A stretch of 64,000 bases of DNA from Amycolatopsis roodepoortensis (GTDB taxonomy: Bacteria > Actinomycetota > Actinomycetes > Mycobacteriales > Pseudonocardiaceae). The notes beneath the pieces were generated by a model. The model was not told the DNA's origin and did no database searches. It saw only the letters and a list, made by a program, of their open reading frames with translations. The stretch spans positions 1-64,000 of the forward strand of contig NZ_JADBEJ010000002.1 in assembly GCF_014873915.1 (NCBI RefSeq). The letters run 5' to 3'. A program made the position numbers and the translations under genes. Positions 15,902 through 25,201 of the stretch are shown piece by piece (within the stretch, counting starts at the first letter, position 1; each line of letters opens with the position of its first letter).

Positions 15902-17800
15902 GTGGGTACCGCAGACCTTCCCTACGTGCTCGCGGTGGTCGGCGCCGGTCCACGTGGGGTGGGCGTGCTGGAACGGCTCGGCGCCAACGCCGCCGAACTG
16001 CTCGGCGGACGGCGGCTGGTGGTGCATCTCGTCGATCCCTTTCCCGCCGGGGCCGGGCGGGTCTGGCGGTACGAACAGTCACCGTTGCTGCGGATGAACT
16101 CCATGCCCGAGGACGTCACGGTGTTCACCGACGACACCGTGCGGATCGACGGCCCGGTCAGGCCGGGCCCGTCACTGATCGAGTGGGCGCGGCTGGTCCG
16201 TGACGGCAGGCTCGACGCCGAGATCGACGACAGTCTGCGCGCCGAACTGGAAGCACTGCAAAGCGATCACTTCCCCACGAGGCGGCTGCAGAGCGCGTAC
16301 CTCGCGTGGTTCCACCGCAAGGTACGCGCCGAACTTCCCGCCGGGATCGAGGTCGTCGAGCACCGGGCCCGCGCGGTGCGGCTCGAAGACGGCGAGCCGC
16401 AGTCGCTCTGGCTGGAAGGCCGCGCGGAACCCCTGGAGGTGGACGCCGTCCTGTTCACCGTCGGGCATCTCGACGCCGAACCGGACGAACGGGAGGCCGA
16501 ACTCGCGGATTTCGCCGCGCGTCACGGGCTCGCCTACTATCCGGCCGGTTACACGGCCGACGTCGACTATTCGGCGATCGAGCCGGGGGAAACCGTGCTG
16601 GTGCGCGGATTCGGCCTCGCCTTCGTCGATCTGATGCTGCTGCTGACCGAAGGCCGCGGTGGCCGGTTCGAGGAGCAGGCGTGCGGCGGGCTGAAGTATC
16701 ACCCGTCCGGCGCCGAGCCCGTATTGCACGTCGGGTCACGTCGCGGGGTGCCGTACCACGCGAAGATCGGCTACCGGCTACGCGGGAAACCGTTGCGGCT
16801 GCCCAAGTTCTTCGACGCCTACGCCATCGAAAAGCTGTGCGCCGTGCCCGGACGGATCGACTTCCGTCGTGACGTCTGGCCACTGATCTCGAAGGAGATC
16901 GCGTGGGCCTACTACAGCGAGCTGTTCACGGCTCATCCCGAGCGGGTGCGCATGGATTTCGCCGTCTTCGCCGACGCCTTCGCGGACGCCGGGCCCGGCG
17001 AGCTCGACGAGCTGGTGACGCGCGCGGTTCCCGCGGCGGACGACCGGCTCGATCTGGAGCACCTGGACCGTCCGATGGCGGGTGCCCGGTTCGGCAGCGC
17101 CGAAGAGTACGGCAAGGAGCTACGCGAGTACGTCGAAGCGGACTTGAGCCGGCGGGCGGACCCCGCGTACAGCGCGGATCTCGGCGCCTTCACGGCACTG
17201 TTGTCCGTGATGGGGCAGCTTCCCGCGCTGGTGCAGACCGGGCGGCTCGACGCGATCTCTCAACTGTCCAATTTGGACGGCTGGTTCCTCGGCTTCTTCT
17301 CCTATTTCGCCAGCGGCCCGCCTCCGCGACGGCTCGAAGAACTGCTCGCGCTCCAGGAAGCAGGACTGGTGTCCTTCCTTGGCGCGGAAACGCTGGTTTC
17401 GGCGGACGAGGAACGCCGGGCCTTCGTCGCTTCCGGTGCCAGTTTCCCCGGCGAGACCGAGGCACGCACGCTCGTCGAGGCACGGCTGCCCGAGCCGAGT
17501 ATCACCAGGGCGTCCGATGTCCTTTTGCGACAGTTGCACGCCAGTGGCGCGCTCGGTGAGGAGGCCGTCGTCGACACGGTGACCGGCGACAGGCTGCTCG
17601 CCGGCCGGATCCACACCCGCGTCTCCGACGGCCGGATGCTCGACGGTGCGGGCCGTCCGCATCCGCGCCGGTTCGCGCTCGGACCGCACACCTCGGCGCG
17701 GTCGGCCGGCGCGTTCACCCGCCCGAGGACGAACGCGCTCCCGTTCCGGCAGAACGACGTCGTGGCGCGGGAGATCCTGAAGCTGGTCGCGGAGGCGTAA
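15902..17800 (+). CDS. FAD/NAD(P)-binding protein
   Basis: 632 aa from a GTG start. The N-terminus has a Rossmann dinucleotide-binding motif (VVGAGPRGVGVLERL, residues about 12-26), followed by VHLVDPFPAGAGRVW and the conserved LLRMNSMPEDVTVFTDD. This is the pattern of the NAD_binding_9 family of large, poorly characterised actinobacterial flavoproteins. A second, smaller dinucleotide-type element (GETVLVRGFGLAFVDLMLLL) lies near residue 230. Function unknown; an oxidoreductase or N-hydroxylase-like role is possible. The divergent luciferase-like monooxygenase could be a partner. The last codons and stop lie inside the 21-bp repeat array. Confidence 0.8.
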   Translation: MGTADLPYVLAVVGAGPRGVGVLERLGANAAELLGGRRLVVHLVDPFPAGAGRVWRYEQSPLLRMNSMPEDVTVFTDDTVRIDGPVRPGPSLIEWARLVRDGRLDAEIDDSLRAELEALQSDHFPTRRLQSAYLAWFHRKVRAELPAGIEVVEHRARAVRLEDGEPQSLWLEGRAEPLEVDAVLFTVGHLDAEPDEREAELADFAARHGLAYYPAGYTADVDYSAIEPGETVLVRGFGLAFVDLMLLLTEGRGGRFEEQACGGLKYHPSGAEPVLHVGSRRGVPYHAKIGYRLRGKPLRLPKFFDAYAIEKLCAVPGRIDFRRDVWPLISKEIAWAYYSELFTAHPERVRMDFAVFADAFADAGPGELDELVTRAVPAADDRLDLEHLDRPMAGARFGSAEEYGKELREYVEADLSRRADPAYSADLGAFTALLSVMGQLPALVQTGRLDAISQLSNLDGWFLGFFSYFASGPPPRRLEELLALQEAGLVSFLGAETLVSADEERRAFVASGASFPGETEARTLVEARLPEPSITRASDVLLRQLHASGALGEEAVVDTVTGDRLLAGRIHTRVSDGRMLDGAGRPHPRRFALGPHTSARSAGAFTRPRTNALPFRQNDVVAREILKLVAEA

Positions 17801-17915
17801 CTCGCGTGATTGAAGGCAGAACTCGCGTGATTGAAGGCGTAACTCACGTGTGCGCCTCCGATCACGCGAGTTACGCCTCCAATCACGCGAGTTACGCGTC
17901 TGATCACGCGTGATC
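17795..17915. repeat. 21-bp repeat array, direct then inverted, between convergent genes
   Basis: Units built on AACTCGCGTGATTGAAGGC recur at about 17795, 17816 and (degenerate) 17837. The inverse form CCTCCAATCACGCGAGTTAC follows from about 17855 to 17897. The array closes with a perfect 14-bp palindrome GATCACGCGTGATC at 17902-17915. The stop codons of both flanking convergent genes fall inside it. It could fold into one large hairpin and act as a bidirectional terminator. Confidence 0.75.
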
Positions 17916-19010
17916 GGCGAACTCCTCCAGCCGCCGGACGACCTCCGGCGGCGCGGGCATGGCGGCGATCTCGTGCCGGGCCCTCGCCGCCACCTCGCGC
18001 ACGCGGGCGTCGTCGAGGAGGGTCTTGGCCCTCTCCTCGACGGCGTCCGCGGTCACCTCGTCCCCGGTCAGCGCCCGCCCGGCGTTGGCCGTCTCCAGCG
18101 TTTCCGCGTTGACGAACTGGTCCGCGCCCTGCGGCAGCACGAGCTGCGGCAGGCCCGCCGAAAGCGCGCCGAGCACGGTCCCGGTGCCGCCGTGGTGCAC
18201 CACCAGATCCGCGCGCGGAAGGACTTCGGACTGTGACACGAAGCCGGTGACGTGGACGTTCGACGGCAGATCGCCGAACTCGCCGGGGTCACCCGGGCCA
18301 CGCGCGACCAGGACGTCCACCGGCAGCCGCGAGAGGCCGTCGATCGCGGCGCGCAGCACGCCGGTGGCACCGAACGCGACGGTGCCCAGCGTCAGGTACA
18401 CGAGCGGCCGGTCGCGTCCGTCGAGCCACGACGGCACCGTGCCGGGTTCGTTCCACGGCACCGGCCGGAGCCGGAAGACCGTCGGCAGCGAGCTCGCCAC
18501 CGGGTCGCGGACGACATCCGGCCACACGTCGATCCCGGCGTCGCCCAGCATGAGGTCGGCAGGCGGGTTGCCGTCCCACAGCGGCGCGAACCGGTGCGCG
18601 GCGGCGGCCATCAGCTCGGCGGGCATCGACCGCCCGATCACGTGGGACACCACCGGGATCCCGGCCCGGCGGGCGGCGGCCGCCGCGCCGGCATCGCTCA
18701 TCTCGTAGACGACCAGATCCGGCCGGAGCGTGGGGAGCAGCGGGGTCAGGTCGGCGATCGTCGCCTGCGGCAGGATGTCGGCGAAGGCGGTGAAGATGGC
18801 CTCGAGCGCGTCCCCTTCGGCCTGGTCGACGGCGTCCTGGATCGAGATCCCGACCTTGTGCGCGTCGAAACCGAGCCCGCGGACCTTGTCCACGAACGCT
18901 TCGCCGGTCCCGAAGAGCACCTCGTGCCCGGCTGCGCGGGCGGCGAGCGCGAGCGGCATCAGCGGGTACAGGTGGCCGTAGGCGGGGCGGCACGTGAAGA
19001 GGATGCGCAC
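17904..19010 (-). CDS. glycosyltransferase, GT1/macrolide-type
   Basis: 368 aa from the GTG at 19010. It has a GT-B fold: the N-terminal VRILFTCRPAYGHLYPLMPL is typical of enzymes glycosylating natural products. In the C-terminal half, YLTLGTVAFG is followed by NVHVTGFVSQSEVLPRADL and the nucleotide-sugar motif VVHHGGTGTVLGALSAGLPQ. The enzyme should transfer sugar from an NDP-sugar to a small acceptor. It is the last gene of a six-gene operon, 13 bases after a flavin monooxygenase and downstream of an ABC importer, with no biosynthetic genes nearby. Modification or detoxification of an imported compound is one reading. The final residues come from the repeat array. Confidence 0.85.
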   Translation of the reverse strand: MRILFTCRPAYGHLYPLMPLALAARAAGHEVLFGTGEAFVDKVRGLGFDAHKVGISIQDAVDQAEGDALEAIFTAFADILPQATIADLTPLLPTLRPDLVVYEMSDAGAAAAARRAGIPVVSHVIGRSMPAELMAAAAHRFAPLWDGNPPADLMLGDAGIDVWPDVVRDPVASSLPTVFRLRPVPWNEPGTVPSWLDGRDRPLVYLTLGTVAFGATGVLRAAIDGLSRLPVDVLVARGPGDPGEFGDLPSNVHVTGFVSQSEVLPRADLVVHHGGTGTVLGALSAGLPQLVLPQGADQFVNAETLETANAGRALTGDEVTADAVEERAKTLLDDARVREVAARARHEIAAMPAPPEVVRRLEEFADHA

Positions 19011-19023
19011 CTCCTCGAAGTTA

Positions 19024-20061
19024 CTAGCTTTCCCAGACCCGCGAGGGCAGTTCCTTCCGCACGATCGGGACGACGTCGGAGGCGAAGAGCTCCAGGACGT
19101 CTCGCGCTTCGCCGGAGGTGAGCCCGTCGACGGACACCGCCTGCACCTCGTGCCCGAACGACGCGTGGTAGTCACCGATCTTGTCGATCACCTGCTCCGG
19201 GCTCCCCACCAGCGCGGAACCTCCGGTGATCTTGTCCTCCAACGTGGTGAACTCGGACTTGTTGTGCTGATACGCGGGTGTCTTCATCAGCGCCTCGAAG
19301 TACGGCCGGTAGCCGTCCAGCGCCTCTTGCGAGGTTTTGGCGACGTACAGCCCGCCCGCGCCCGAACCGACGAGCGCGTCCGCCGGATCGTGGCCGTACT
19401 CCGCCCATCGCCGCCGGTAGTGGTCGATCAGGTCGGCGTACTTCTTCTTGGGGTGGAAGCCGTTCGCGGTGAACAGCGGATCGCCGAACTTCGCCGCCAG
19501 CTCGGTCGACTCGGTGCTCGACGCGCTCCCGTGCCAGATCCGCGGCCGCGCGTGGAACGGCCGCGGCTGGGTCGTGACGTCGGTCAGCGGCGAGCGGAAC
19601 TCGCCCTCCCACGTCACTCCTTCCTCCAGGAACAGCCTGCGCAGCAGGGCGAACTTCTCCGCCTGGTACTCCCACTGCCGCTCCTCTTCGAGGCCGAACA
19701 GCGGGAAGTGCCGGGGATCGTTGCCCTTACCGATCATGAGCTCCAGCCGCCCGCCGGAAAGCTGGTCGAGCGTCGCGTAGTCCTCGGCGACACGCACCGG
19801 GTCGAGCACGCTGATCACGGTCAGCGTGGTCAGCAGCCGGACGCGCCGGGTGCGTTCGGCCACCGCGGCCAGGATCACCGGCGGCGCCGAGGAGAGAAAC
19901 GGCTCGCCGTGCCTTTCGCCGACGCCGTACGCGTCGAAGCCGAGTTCCTCGGCGAAGATCGCTTCGTCGACGACGTGGCGCAGGCGCTCATGCTGGGTCG
20001 GTGTCGCCCCGGTTTCGGGGTCGGGATGGTTGGCGACCAGGGAGAAGAGCCCGAACTTCAT
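19024..20061 (-). CDS. LLM-class FMN-dependent monooxygenase (CE1758-like)
   Basis: 345 aa. Luciferase-like TIM barrel beginning MKFGLFSLVANHPDPETGA, with EELGFDAYGVGERHG, LDQLSGGRLELMIGKGNDPR and VGSPEQVIDKI. I associate this style with the CE1758/KPN_01858 group of FMN-dependent luciferase-like monooxygenases, which recur beside peptide-type ABC importers. Such pairs are thought to scavenge an imported organic substrate, possibly as a nutrient source, but the substrate is not established. The ATG overlaps the stop of the ABC ATPase gene in an ATGA junction, so synthesis is coupled to the transporter. Confidence 0.85.
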   Translation of the reverse strand: MKFGLFSLVANHPDPETGATPTQHERLRHVVDEAIFAEELGFDAYGVGERHGEPFLSSAPPVILAAVAERTRRVRLLTTLTVISVLDPVRVAEDYATLDQLSGGRLELMIGKGNDPRHFPLFGLEEERQWEYQAEKFALLRRLFLEEGVTWEGEFRSPLTDVTTQPRPFHARPRIWHGSASSTESTELAAKFGDPLFTANGFHPKKKYADLIDHYRRRWAEYGHDPADALVGSGAGGLYVAKTSQEALDGYRPYFEALMKTPAYQHNKSEFTTLEDKITGGSALVGSPEQVIDKIGDYHASFGHEVQAVSVDGLTSGEARDVLELFASDVVPIVRKELPSRVWES

Positions 20062-21635
20062 CGTGTCTCCAGGGGTTTCCGGCCGGGGATGGCGGCGAGC
20101 AGCTCCCGGGTGTAGTCCGCGGACGGCCGTTCGAGGACGTCCTGAGCGGGGCCGAGTTCGACCAGCTCGCCGCCGCGCAGCACACCGACGGTGTCCGCGA
20201 TCTGCCGGACCACGGCGAGATCGTGCGAGATGAACAGGTACGTCAGGCCGAGTTCGTCCTGGAGATCGGCGAGGAGCCGGAGGATCTGCGCCTGCACCGA
20301 GACGTCCAGCGCGGACACGGGTTCGTCGGCGACGATCAGCTCCGGGCGCAGCGCGAGCGCCCGCGCGATGGCCGCGCGTTGACGTTGCCCGCCGGACAGT
20401 TCGGCGGGTTTGCGCTTCAGCACCGAAGACGGCAGGGCGACCTGGTCGACCAGCTCCGCCGCCCGCGCCCGGCGTTCCGCCTTCGTGCCGACGCCGAAGG
20501 CCCGCAGCGGCTCGGCGATGACGTCTTCGATGCTGAACTTCGGATTCAGCGACGCGTACGGGTTCTGGTACACGAGCTGGAATCGGCGCCGCAGCCGCCG
20601 CAGCTCCTCGCCACGCAGCGCGGTGATGTCCTCGCCATCGAACTCGACGACGCCGTCGGTCGGCGTCTCCAGCCGCAGGATCATCCGCGCGGTGGTCGAC
20701 TTGCCCGAACCGGACTCGCCGACCAGCGCGAGTGTCCGGCCGCGTGCAATAGCGAACGAGACGCCGTCGACGGCGCGGACGGCCCCGAAGGTCTTGCCGA
20801 GGTCGCGGACCGAAACCAGGACGTCGGCCGACGGCGGCTTCGGCGCCTGCAACGGGGTGTCGGACAGGCTCGGCGCGGCCGCGAGCAGATCCCGCGTGTA
20901 CCTCTGGGTGGGCGCGGCGAGGATCTCGCCGGTCGTGCCTTCCTCGACCACTTCGCCCTGGGACAGCACCACGATCCGCGACGCCCGGTCGGACGCGACG
21001 CCGAGATCGTGGGTGATCAGGAGGATGGCGGTGCCCGCGTCGGCGGCGAGTTCTTCGAGATGGTCGAGGATCTGCCGTTGCACGGTGACGTCGAGCGCGC
21101 TCGTCGGCTCGTCGGCGATGATGAGTTTCGGCCGTCCGGCGAGCGCGGCGGCGATCAGCGCTCGCTGGCGCAGCCCGCCGGACAACTCGTGCGGATACTG
21201 CCGCGCCCGCGCCTCCGGGTCCGCGATCCCGGCCTTGCGCAGCAGTTTCACCGCCTCCGCGCCGGCGCCGCGTTTGTCGGCGAGGCCGTGGATGAGCAGC
21301 ACTTCCGCGACCTGGTCGCCGATCCGGTGCACGGGGTTGAGCGACACCGTCGGATCCTGGGGGACCAGCGCGATCTCGCGGCCGCGCACCGAACGCCAGG
21401 CGCGGTCGGAGAGTTTCGTGAGGTCACGGCCGTCGAAGGTGATCTCGCCGCGGTCGATCCGCCCGCCGCGCGGCAGCAGCCCGATGGCCGCGTGCGCCGT
21501 CGTGCTCTTGCCGGATCCGGACTCGCCGACCACGGCGACGATCTGTCCCTTGTGGACGGAGAGTGAGACGCCGTCCACGGCGGGCACGTTCTTGTAGGAA
21601 ACCGCGAGATCGCGGATGGTCAGCAGTTCGCTCAC
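20058..21635 (-). CDS. fused dipeptide-type ABC transporter ATPase (two nucleotide-binding domains)
   Basis: 525 aa from the GTG at 21635. It contains two complete ABC ATPase domains in tandem. Domain 1 (residues about 1-255) has GESGSGKST and LSGGLRQRALIAAAL. Domain 2 (about 270-520) has GESGSGKST and LSGGQRQRAAIARALA. This equals a DppD-DppF fusion and would power the two permeases encoded just upstream. GTGA and ATGA junctions link it to the permease before it and the monooxygenase after it. A longer frame upstream runs into the permease gene and is not used. Confidence 0.93.
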   Translation of the reverse strand: MSELLTIRDLAVSYKNVPAVDGVSLSVHKGQIVAVVGESGSGKSTTAHAAIGLLPRGGRIDRGEITFDGRDLTKLSDRAWRSVRGREIALVPQDPTVSLNPVHRIGDQVAEVLLIHGLADKRGAGAEAVKLLRKAGIADPEARARQYPHELSGGLRQRALIAAALAGRPKLIIADEPTSALDVTVQRQILDHLEELAADAGTAILLITHDLGVASDRASRIVVLSQGEVVEEGTTGEILAAPTQRYTRDLLAAAPSLSDTPLQAPKPPSADVLVSVRDLGKTFGAVRAVDGVSFAIARGRTLALVGESGSGKSTTARMILRLETPTDGVVEFDGEDITALRGEELRRLRRRFQLVYQNPYASLNPKFSIEDVIAEPLRAFGVGTKAERRARAAELVDQVALPSSVLKRKPAELSGGQRQRAAIARALALRPELIVADEPVSALDVSVQAQILRLLADLQDELGLTYLFISHDLAVVRQIADTVGVLRGGELVELGPAQDVLERPSADYTRELLAAIPGRKPLETR

Positions 21636-22447
21636 CGCACGTCTCCTTCGATCGCTCTGGACAGCCGGTTCGCGGACAGCACCACGGCCGCGACGGTGAG
21701 CCCGGGGAAGGTCGTCATCCACCAGGCGGTGGCGAGGAAGCCGCGGCCGCCCGCCACCAGCGAGCCCCATTCCGGCGTCGGCGGGGTGGCGCCGTAGCCG
21801 AGGAAGCTCAGCGCGCTCACCTCCAGCACCGCCGTGCCGAAGGTGAGCGTCGCGAGCGCGAGCACCGGGCCGAGCGCGTTGGGCAGCACGTGCCGCCCGA
21901 GCACCCCGGTCCAGCGCACGCCTCCCGCGCGGGCGGCCTCGACGAACACGCCACTGCGGACACGCAGCACCTCGGCGCGCATCAGCCGGGCGAACTGCGC
22001 GAGGTTCGCGACCCCGACCGCGATCGCGACGTTGGTCGTGCCGAAACCGAGCGCGGTGACCAGTGCCAGCGACAGGAGAATCGACGGGATCGCCAGCAGG
22101 ACGTCGACGCAGCGCATGATCGCCGAATCGAGCGCACCGCCCCGGAATCCGGCGAGCAGGCCGAGGGCGGAACCGGCCGCGAGCGCGACGACGACGGCGA
22201 TCACGGTCGCCTGCAACGAAAGCGCGGCACCGTGCACCACCCGCGCGAAGATGTCGCGCCCGGTTTCGTCGGTGCCGAAAAGGTGTCCGAGCGATGGCCC
22301 TTGCATCTTCTCCGCGGGGACGCCGGCGAGCGGATCCTGCCCGGTGAAGAGGCCGGGGGCGACCGCCGCCAGCAGGGCGAACGCCAGGACGGCGATCGCG
22401 ATGATCAGGCCCGGCTTCCGCCGGGTGCGCACGAGAACGTCAGGCAT
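21632..22447 (-). CDS. peptide/nickel-type ABC transporter permease (DppC-like)
   Basis: 271 aa with about six transmembrane helices. The N-terminus has a helix (IIAIAVLAFALLAAVAPGLF) followed by the typical HLFGTDETGRDIFARVVHG segment of DppC-type permeases. The EAA-type loop is EVLRVRSGVFVEAARAGGVR (residues about 160-180). It pairs with the DppB-like permease, whose gene overlaps its start by eight bases. Confidence 0.92.
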   Translation of the reverse strand: MPDVLVRTRRKPGLIIAIAVLAFALLAAVAPGLFTGQDPLAGVPAEKMQGPSLGHLFGTDETGRDIFARVVHGAALSLQATVIAVVVALAAGSALGLLAGFRGGALDSAIMRCVDVLLAIPSILLSLALVTALGFGTTNVAIAVGVANLAQFARLMRAEVLRVRSGVFVEAARAGGVRWTGVLGRHVLPNALGPVLALATLTFGTAVLEVSALSFLGYGATPPTPEWGSLVAGGRGFLATAWWMTTFPGLTVAAVVLSANRLSRAIEGDVR

Positions 22448-23390
22448 CGGCGGTCTCCCGGTGTCGGATGCGCGGGTCCAGCAGGGGATAGACGAGGTCG
22501 ACGAGCAGGTTGATCACCACGAACACCAGCGCGGCGAGCACGATCACCGCCTGCACCACCGGGATGTCCTGCGCGGTGACCGCCGACGACGTCACCCGGC
22601 CGAGGCCGTCACGGGAGAACACCGTCTCGGTGATCACCGAACCCGCGATCAGGTTTCCCGCGACCACTCCTGCGATGGTCAGTGTCGGCACCGCCGCGTT
22701 GCGCAGCAAATGTCCGAAGTGGACTCTCGACCGGCTCGCTCCCTTCGCCAGCGCGATCTCGGCGTAGGGCTCCGCGAGTTGCGTGCGGAGGCTCTTCGCC
22801 AGCACCTGCCCGATGATCGCGCCGGTCGGGATGGCGAGCGTGATCGCGGGCAGGATCAGCGACTCGAAGCCGTTCGAACCCAGCGCGGGCAGCAGCTTGA
22901 GCTGGAAGGAGAAGAACTGGATGAGCAGCAGCCCGACCCAGAACGGCGGCAGCGAGATCCCCAACGGCGGCAACGCGAGCAGGAGATTGCCCAGCCAGCG
23001 GTGCCGCGTGAGGGTGCCGGCGAACGCGATCCCGCCGCCGAACAGGATCGCGAGTACCAGGGCGAAGCCGGTCACCGCGAGCGTCGGAGGCAGGGCTGAG
23101 ACGACCATGTTCGTGGCGTCGTCCCCCGTGGCGATCGAGCGGCCGAAGTCGCCCTGTACCGCCGCGACCAGCCGCTTTCCGTACTGCAGCGGCAACGGAT
23201 CGTCGAGTCCGTACTCCGCCTTCGCGGCGGCCAGCTGTTCGGGGGTGACCGAAAGGCCGGCCTCGCCTCCGCCGAGCTTCGCGCTGACCGCGTCACCCGG
23301 CAGGAGGTAGAGGATCACGAAGGAGACGGTGAACGCGGCCCAGAGGACGAAGACCGCCTGCAGGACCCGCCGGAGCAGATACCGCCTCAC
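22440..23390 (-). CDS. peptide/nickel-type ABC transporter permease (DppB-like)
   Basis: 316 aa with six transmembrane helices. Typical DppB features are the start RRVLQAVFVLWAAFTVSFVI and the EAA loop SLRTQLAEPYAEIALAKGAS. The late segments NLIAGSVITETVFSRDGLG and TAQDIPVVQAVIVLAALVFV complete the family pattern. The start overlaps the stop of the binding-protein gene in an ATGA junction. It forms the channel together with the DppC-like protein. Confidence 0.93.
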   Translation of the reverse strand: MRRYLLRRVLQAVFVLWAAFTVSFVILYLLPGDAVSAKLGGGEAGLSVTPEQLAAAKAEYGLDDPLPLQYGKRLVAAVQGDFGRSIATGDDATNMVVSALPPTLAVTGFALVLAILFGGGIAFAGTLTRHRWLGNLLLALPPLGISLPPFWVGLLLIQFFSFQLKLLPALGSNGFESLILPAITLAIPTGAIIGQVLAKSLRTQLAEPYAEIALAKGASRSRVHFGHLLRNAAVPTLTIAGVVAGNLIAGSVITETVFSRDGLGRVTSSAVTAQDIPVVQAVIVLAALVFVVINLLVDLVYPLLDPRIRHRETADA

Positions 23391-24994
23391 GAGCCGGACA
23401 CCCAGGCGTCGAACAGCTGAAGCCGGGACGACGCCTCGAAACCGATGCCGTGCGCGTTCGGCCCGTGCGCCAGCACCTGGGTCAGCTCGAACACCGGCGC
23501 CGAGTAGCCGTGCTCGATGATCGCGCGCTGCGCCTCCTCGGCGGCCGGCTTCCGTTTCGCCGGGTCCACAGTGGACGACTGCGCGTCGAGCGGCGCGTCG
23601 ACGGGGTTGCCCGCGGACAGCTTGCTGCGGTTGTTCGCCTTGGTGGAGAACAGGTTGCGCAGGATGTCCGGATCCGCGCGAGTGGTGTTGTACCAGAGGT
23701 ACTCGTAGTTCCCGCTTTGCGTGATCTGCACGCTTTCGGCCGTCGTGCGCTGCTCGATCTGGAGGTCGAAACCGATCTTGCGCAACTGCTGCTGGACGAG
23801 TTCGAGAACGCTCTTGTTCTGGTTGAACACCAGGGAGAAGACGACCTTCGCGGTCAGCCGCTGCCCGTTCTTGGTGCGGATGCCGTCGGGGCCGGGCAGC
23901 CAGCCCGCGCTTTCCAGCAGCGCCGTCGCGCCCGCCGGATCGTAGGCGAGCAGCGGGGAAAGGTCGGTGTAGAACGGCGTCGCCGAGCCGAGGATGCTGG
24001 TGGCGGGCTTGTAGTTCGGGGTCAGCACGGTGTTCGTGACCTCGGGCCGGTTGATGCCCTTGACCACCGCCTGGCGGACTTTCTCGTCGGTGAGCACGCC
24101 TTTGGTGACGTTGGCGTGCAGGTTGAACACGACGCCCGGATTCGGGCGGGTGGGCTCGGTGAAGCCGTTGCCGGTGAACTGCGGTTCGTCGACCGGCTGG
24201 ACATCGGTGATGGCGTCGAGCTGCGCGGACGCGAGGCTTCCGGTGCGCACACCGGGTTCCGGCACGATCTTGTAGGCGATCTTGTCGAGGTACGCCTCAC
24301 CCTGGTGCTTGAACAGCGACGAGCCCCAGTTGTAGCCCTTGCGTTTGGCGAGGACGATTTCCTGGTTCTGTTTCAGGCTCTCGAAAACGAACGGCCCGGA
24401 GCCGATCAGGCCGTCGCCCTGGCAGCGCTGGTCGGCCGTCTTCTTGTACGCGGCGGGCGCGAGGACGCCGAGCGACATCGTCGAGCTGGCCTGCAGGAAC
24501 TGGGCGCTGGGCACGGAGAACTCGATCTTCACCGTCTTCGGATCGACGACCGTCGTTCCCTTGTAGACGGCCAGATAGCCCGAGCCGAGCTGCGATTTCG
24601 GGCCGAGCGCCTTGATCGCGTCGAAGCTCGTCTTGACCGCGGCGGCGTCGACGGGGCTGCCGTCGGAGAAGGTCGCACCGTCGCGCAGGTGGAAGGTGAA
24701 CGCGGTCGAATCCGCGTTGCTCTCCCATTTTTCGGCCAGCCACGGCTTGATCTCGCCGGTGGCCGGGTCCTGGTCGGTCAGCGAATCGACCAGCTGGCGG
24801 CCGACGTTGAGCGAAGCGTTGGTGCCGACCTGTTGCGGATCGATGCAGTCCGGGCTGGACGAGATCCCGAGGCGCAACGTGCCACCGGGTTTGGGCGGCC
24901 CGGCGTCGGCGCCCGTCGAGCCGCCCGCGGAAGAGCAAGCGGTGGCGACAAGTGCCGTGAGGGCGAGTAAGGACGTGGCGGCGGTACGGGACAC
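23387..24994 (-). CDS. ABC transporter substrate-binding lipoprotein, family 5 (peptide/opine type)
   Basis: 535 aa. Lipoprotein signal with lipobox ending ALVATAC (Cys20). The mature domain carries the SBP_bac_5 signature region WESNADSTAFTFHLRDGATF and DGSPVDAAAVKTSFDAIKAL. It is the first gene of the six-gene minus-strand operon and so sets ligand specificity for the importer. The association with a luciferase-like monooxygenase resembles the KPN_01854-type binding proteins, by memory. The ligand is unknown. A GAAACGT/ACGTTTC inverted repeat at 25104-25120 lies about 110 bases upstream. Confidence 0.92.
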   Translation of the reverse strand: MSRTAATSLLALTALVATACSSAGGSTGADAGPPKPGGTLRLGISSSPDCIDPQQVGTNASLNVGRQLVDSLTDQDPATGEIKPWLAEKWESNADSTAFTFHLRDGATFSDGSPVDAAAVKTSFDAIKALGPKSQLGSGYLAVYKGTTVVDPKTVKIEFSVPSAQFLQASSTMSLGVLAPAAYKKTADQRCQGDGLIGSGPFVFESLKQNQEIVLAKRKGYNWGSSLFKHQGEAYLDKIAYKIVPEPGVRTGSLASAQLDAITDVQPVDEPQFTGNGFTEPTRPNPGVVFNLHANVTKGVLTDEKVRQAVVKGINRPEVTNTVLTPNYKPATSILGSATPFYTDLSPLLAYDPAGATALLESAGWLPGPDGIRTKNGQRLTAKVVFSLVFNQNKSVLELVQQQLRKIGFDLQIEQRTTAESVQITQSGNYEYLWYNTTRADPDILRNLFSTKANNRSKLSAGNPVDAPLDAQSSTVDPAKRKPAAEEAQRAIIEHGYSAPVFELTQVLAHGPNAHGIGFEASSRLQLFDAWVSGS

Positions 24995-25139
24995 CGGATG
25001 GCCTCCAGCGGGGAACGGGGCGCGCTTTCGTTTGCGCTGACCCGATTCACGCTAATCACGCCCTTGAGGCCCGCCCACATACTGAGCCCGGCTCCCAGCC
25101 CGCGAAACGTCCCACGTTTCCGCTTGACAGCGCCGATCG

Positions 25140-25192
25140 CGCGTGAAGGCCCCCTTCCCGCGGCTCAGCCGAGGGAAGGGGGCCTTCACGCG
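25140..25192. repeat. palindrome family A (GTGAAGGCCCCCTTC), copy 1
   Basis: Hairpin with 26-base arms (25140-25165 and 25167-25192), one mismatch and a one-base centre. Each arm contains its own small palindrome GAAGGCCCCCTTC. It lies 10 bases after the HNH nuclease stop (minus strand) and ahead of the ABC operon, so it can serve as the nuclease terminator. The core matches the copy at 50678 almost exactly. Confidence 0.85.
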
Positions 25193-25201
25193 GAAACCGG
25201 T

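Noticed and set aside
15902..19010. Natural-product gene cluster suggested by the flavoprotein and glycosyltransferase
   Set aside because: No polyketide, peptide synthetase, sugar-biosynthesis or resistance genes accompany them; the glycosyltransferase belongs to the ABC operon.
20001..21566. 521-aa plus-strand frame opposite the fused ATPase
   Set aside because: Antisense of a clear double ABC ATPase; composition is Arg/Asp/Gln-rich shadow sequence.
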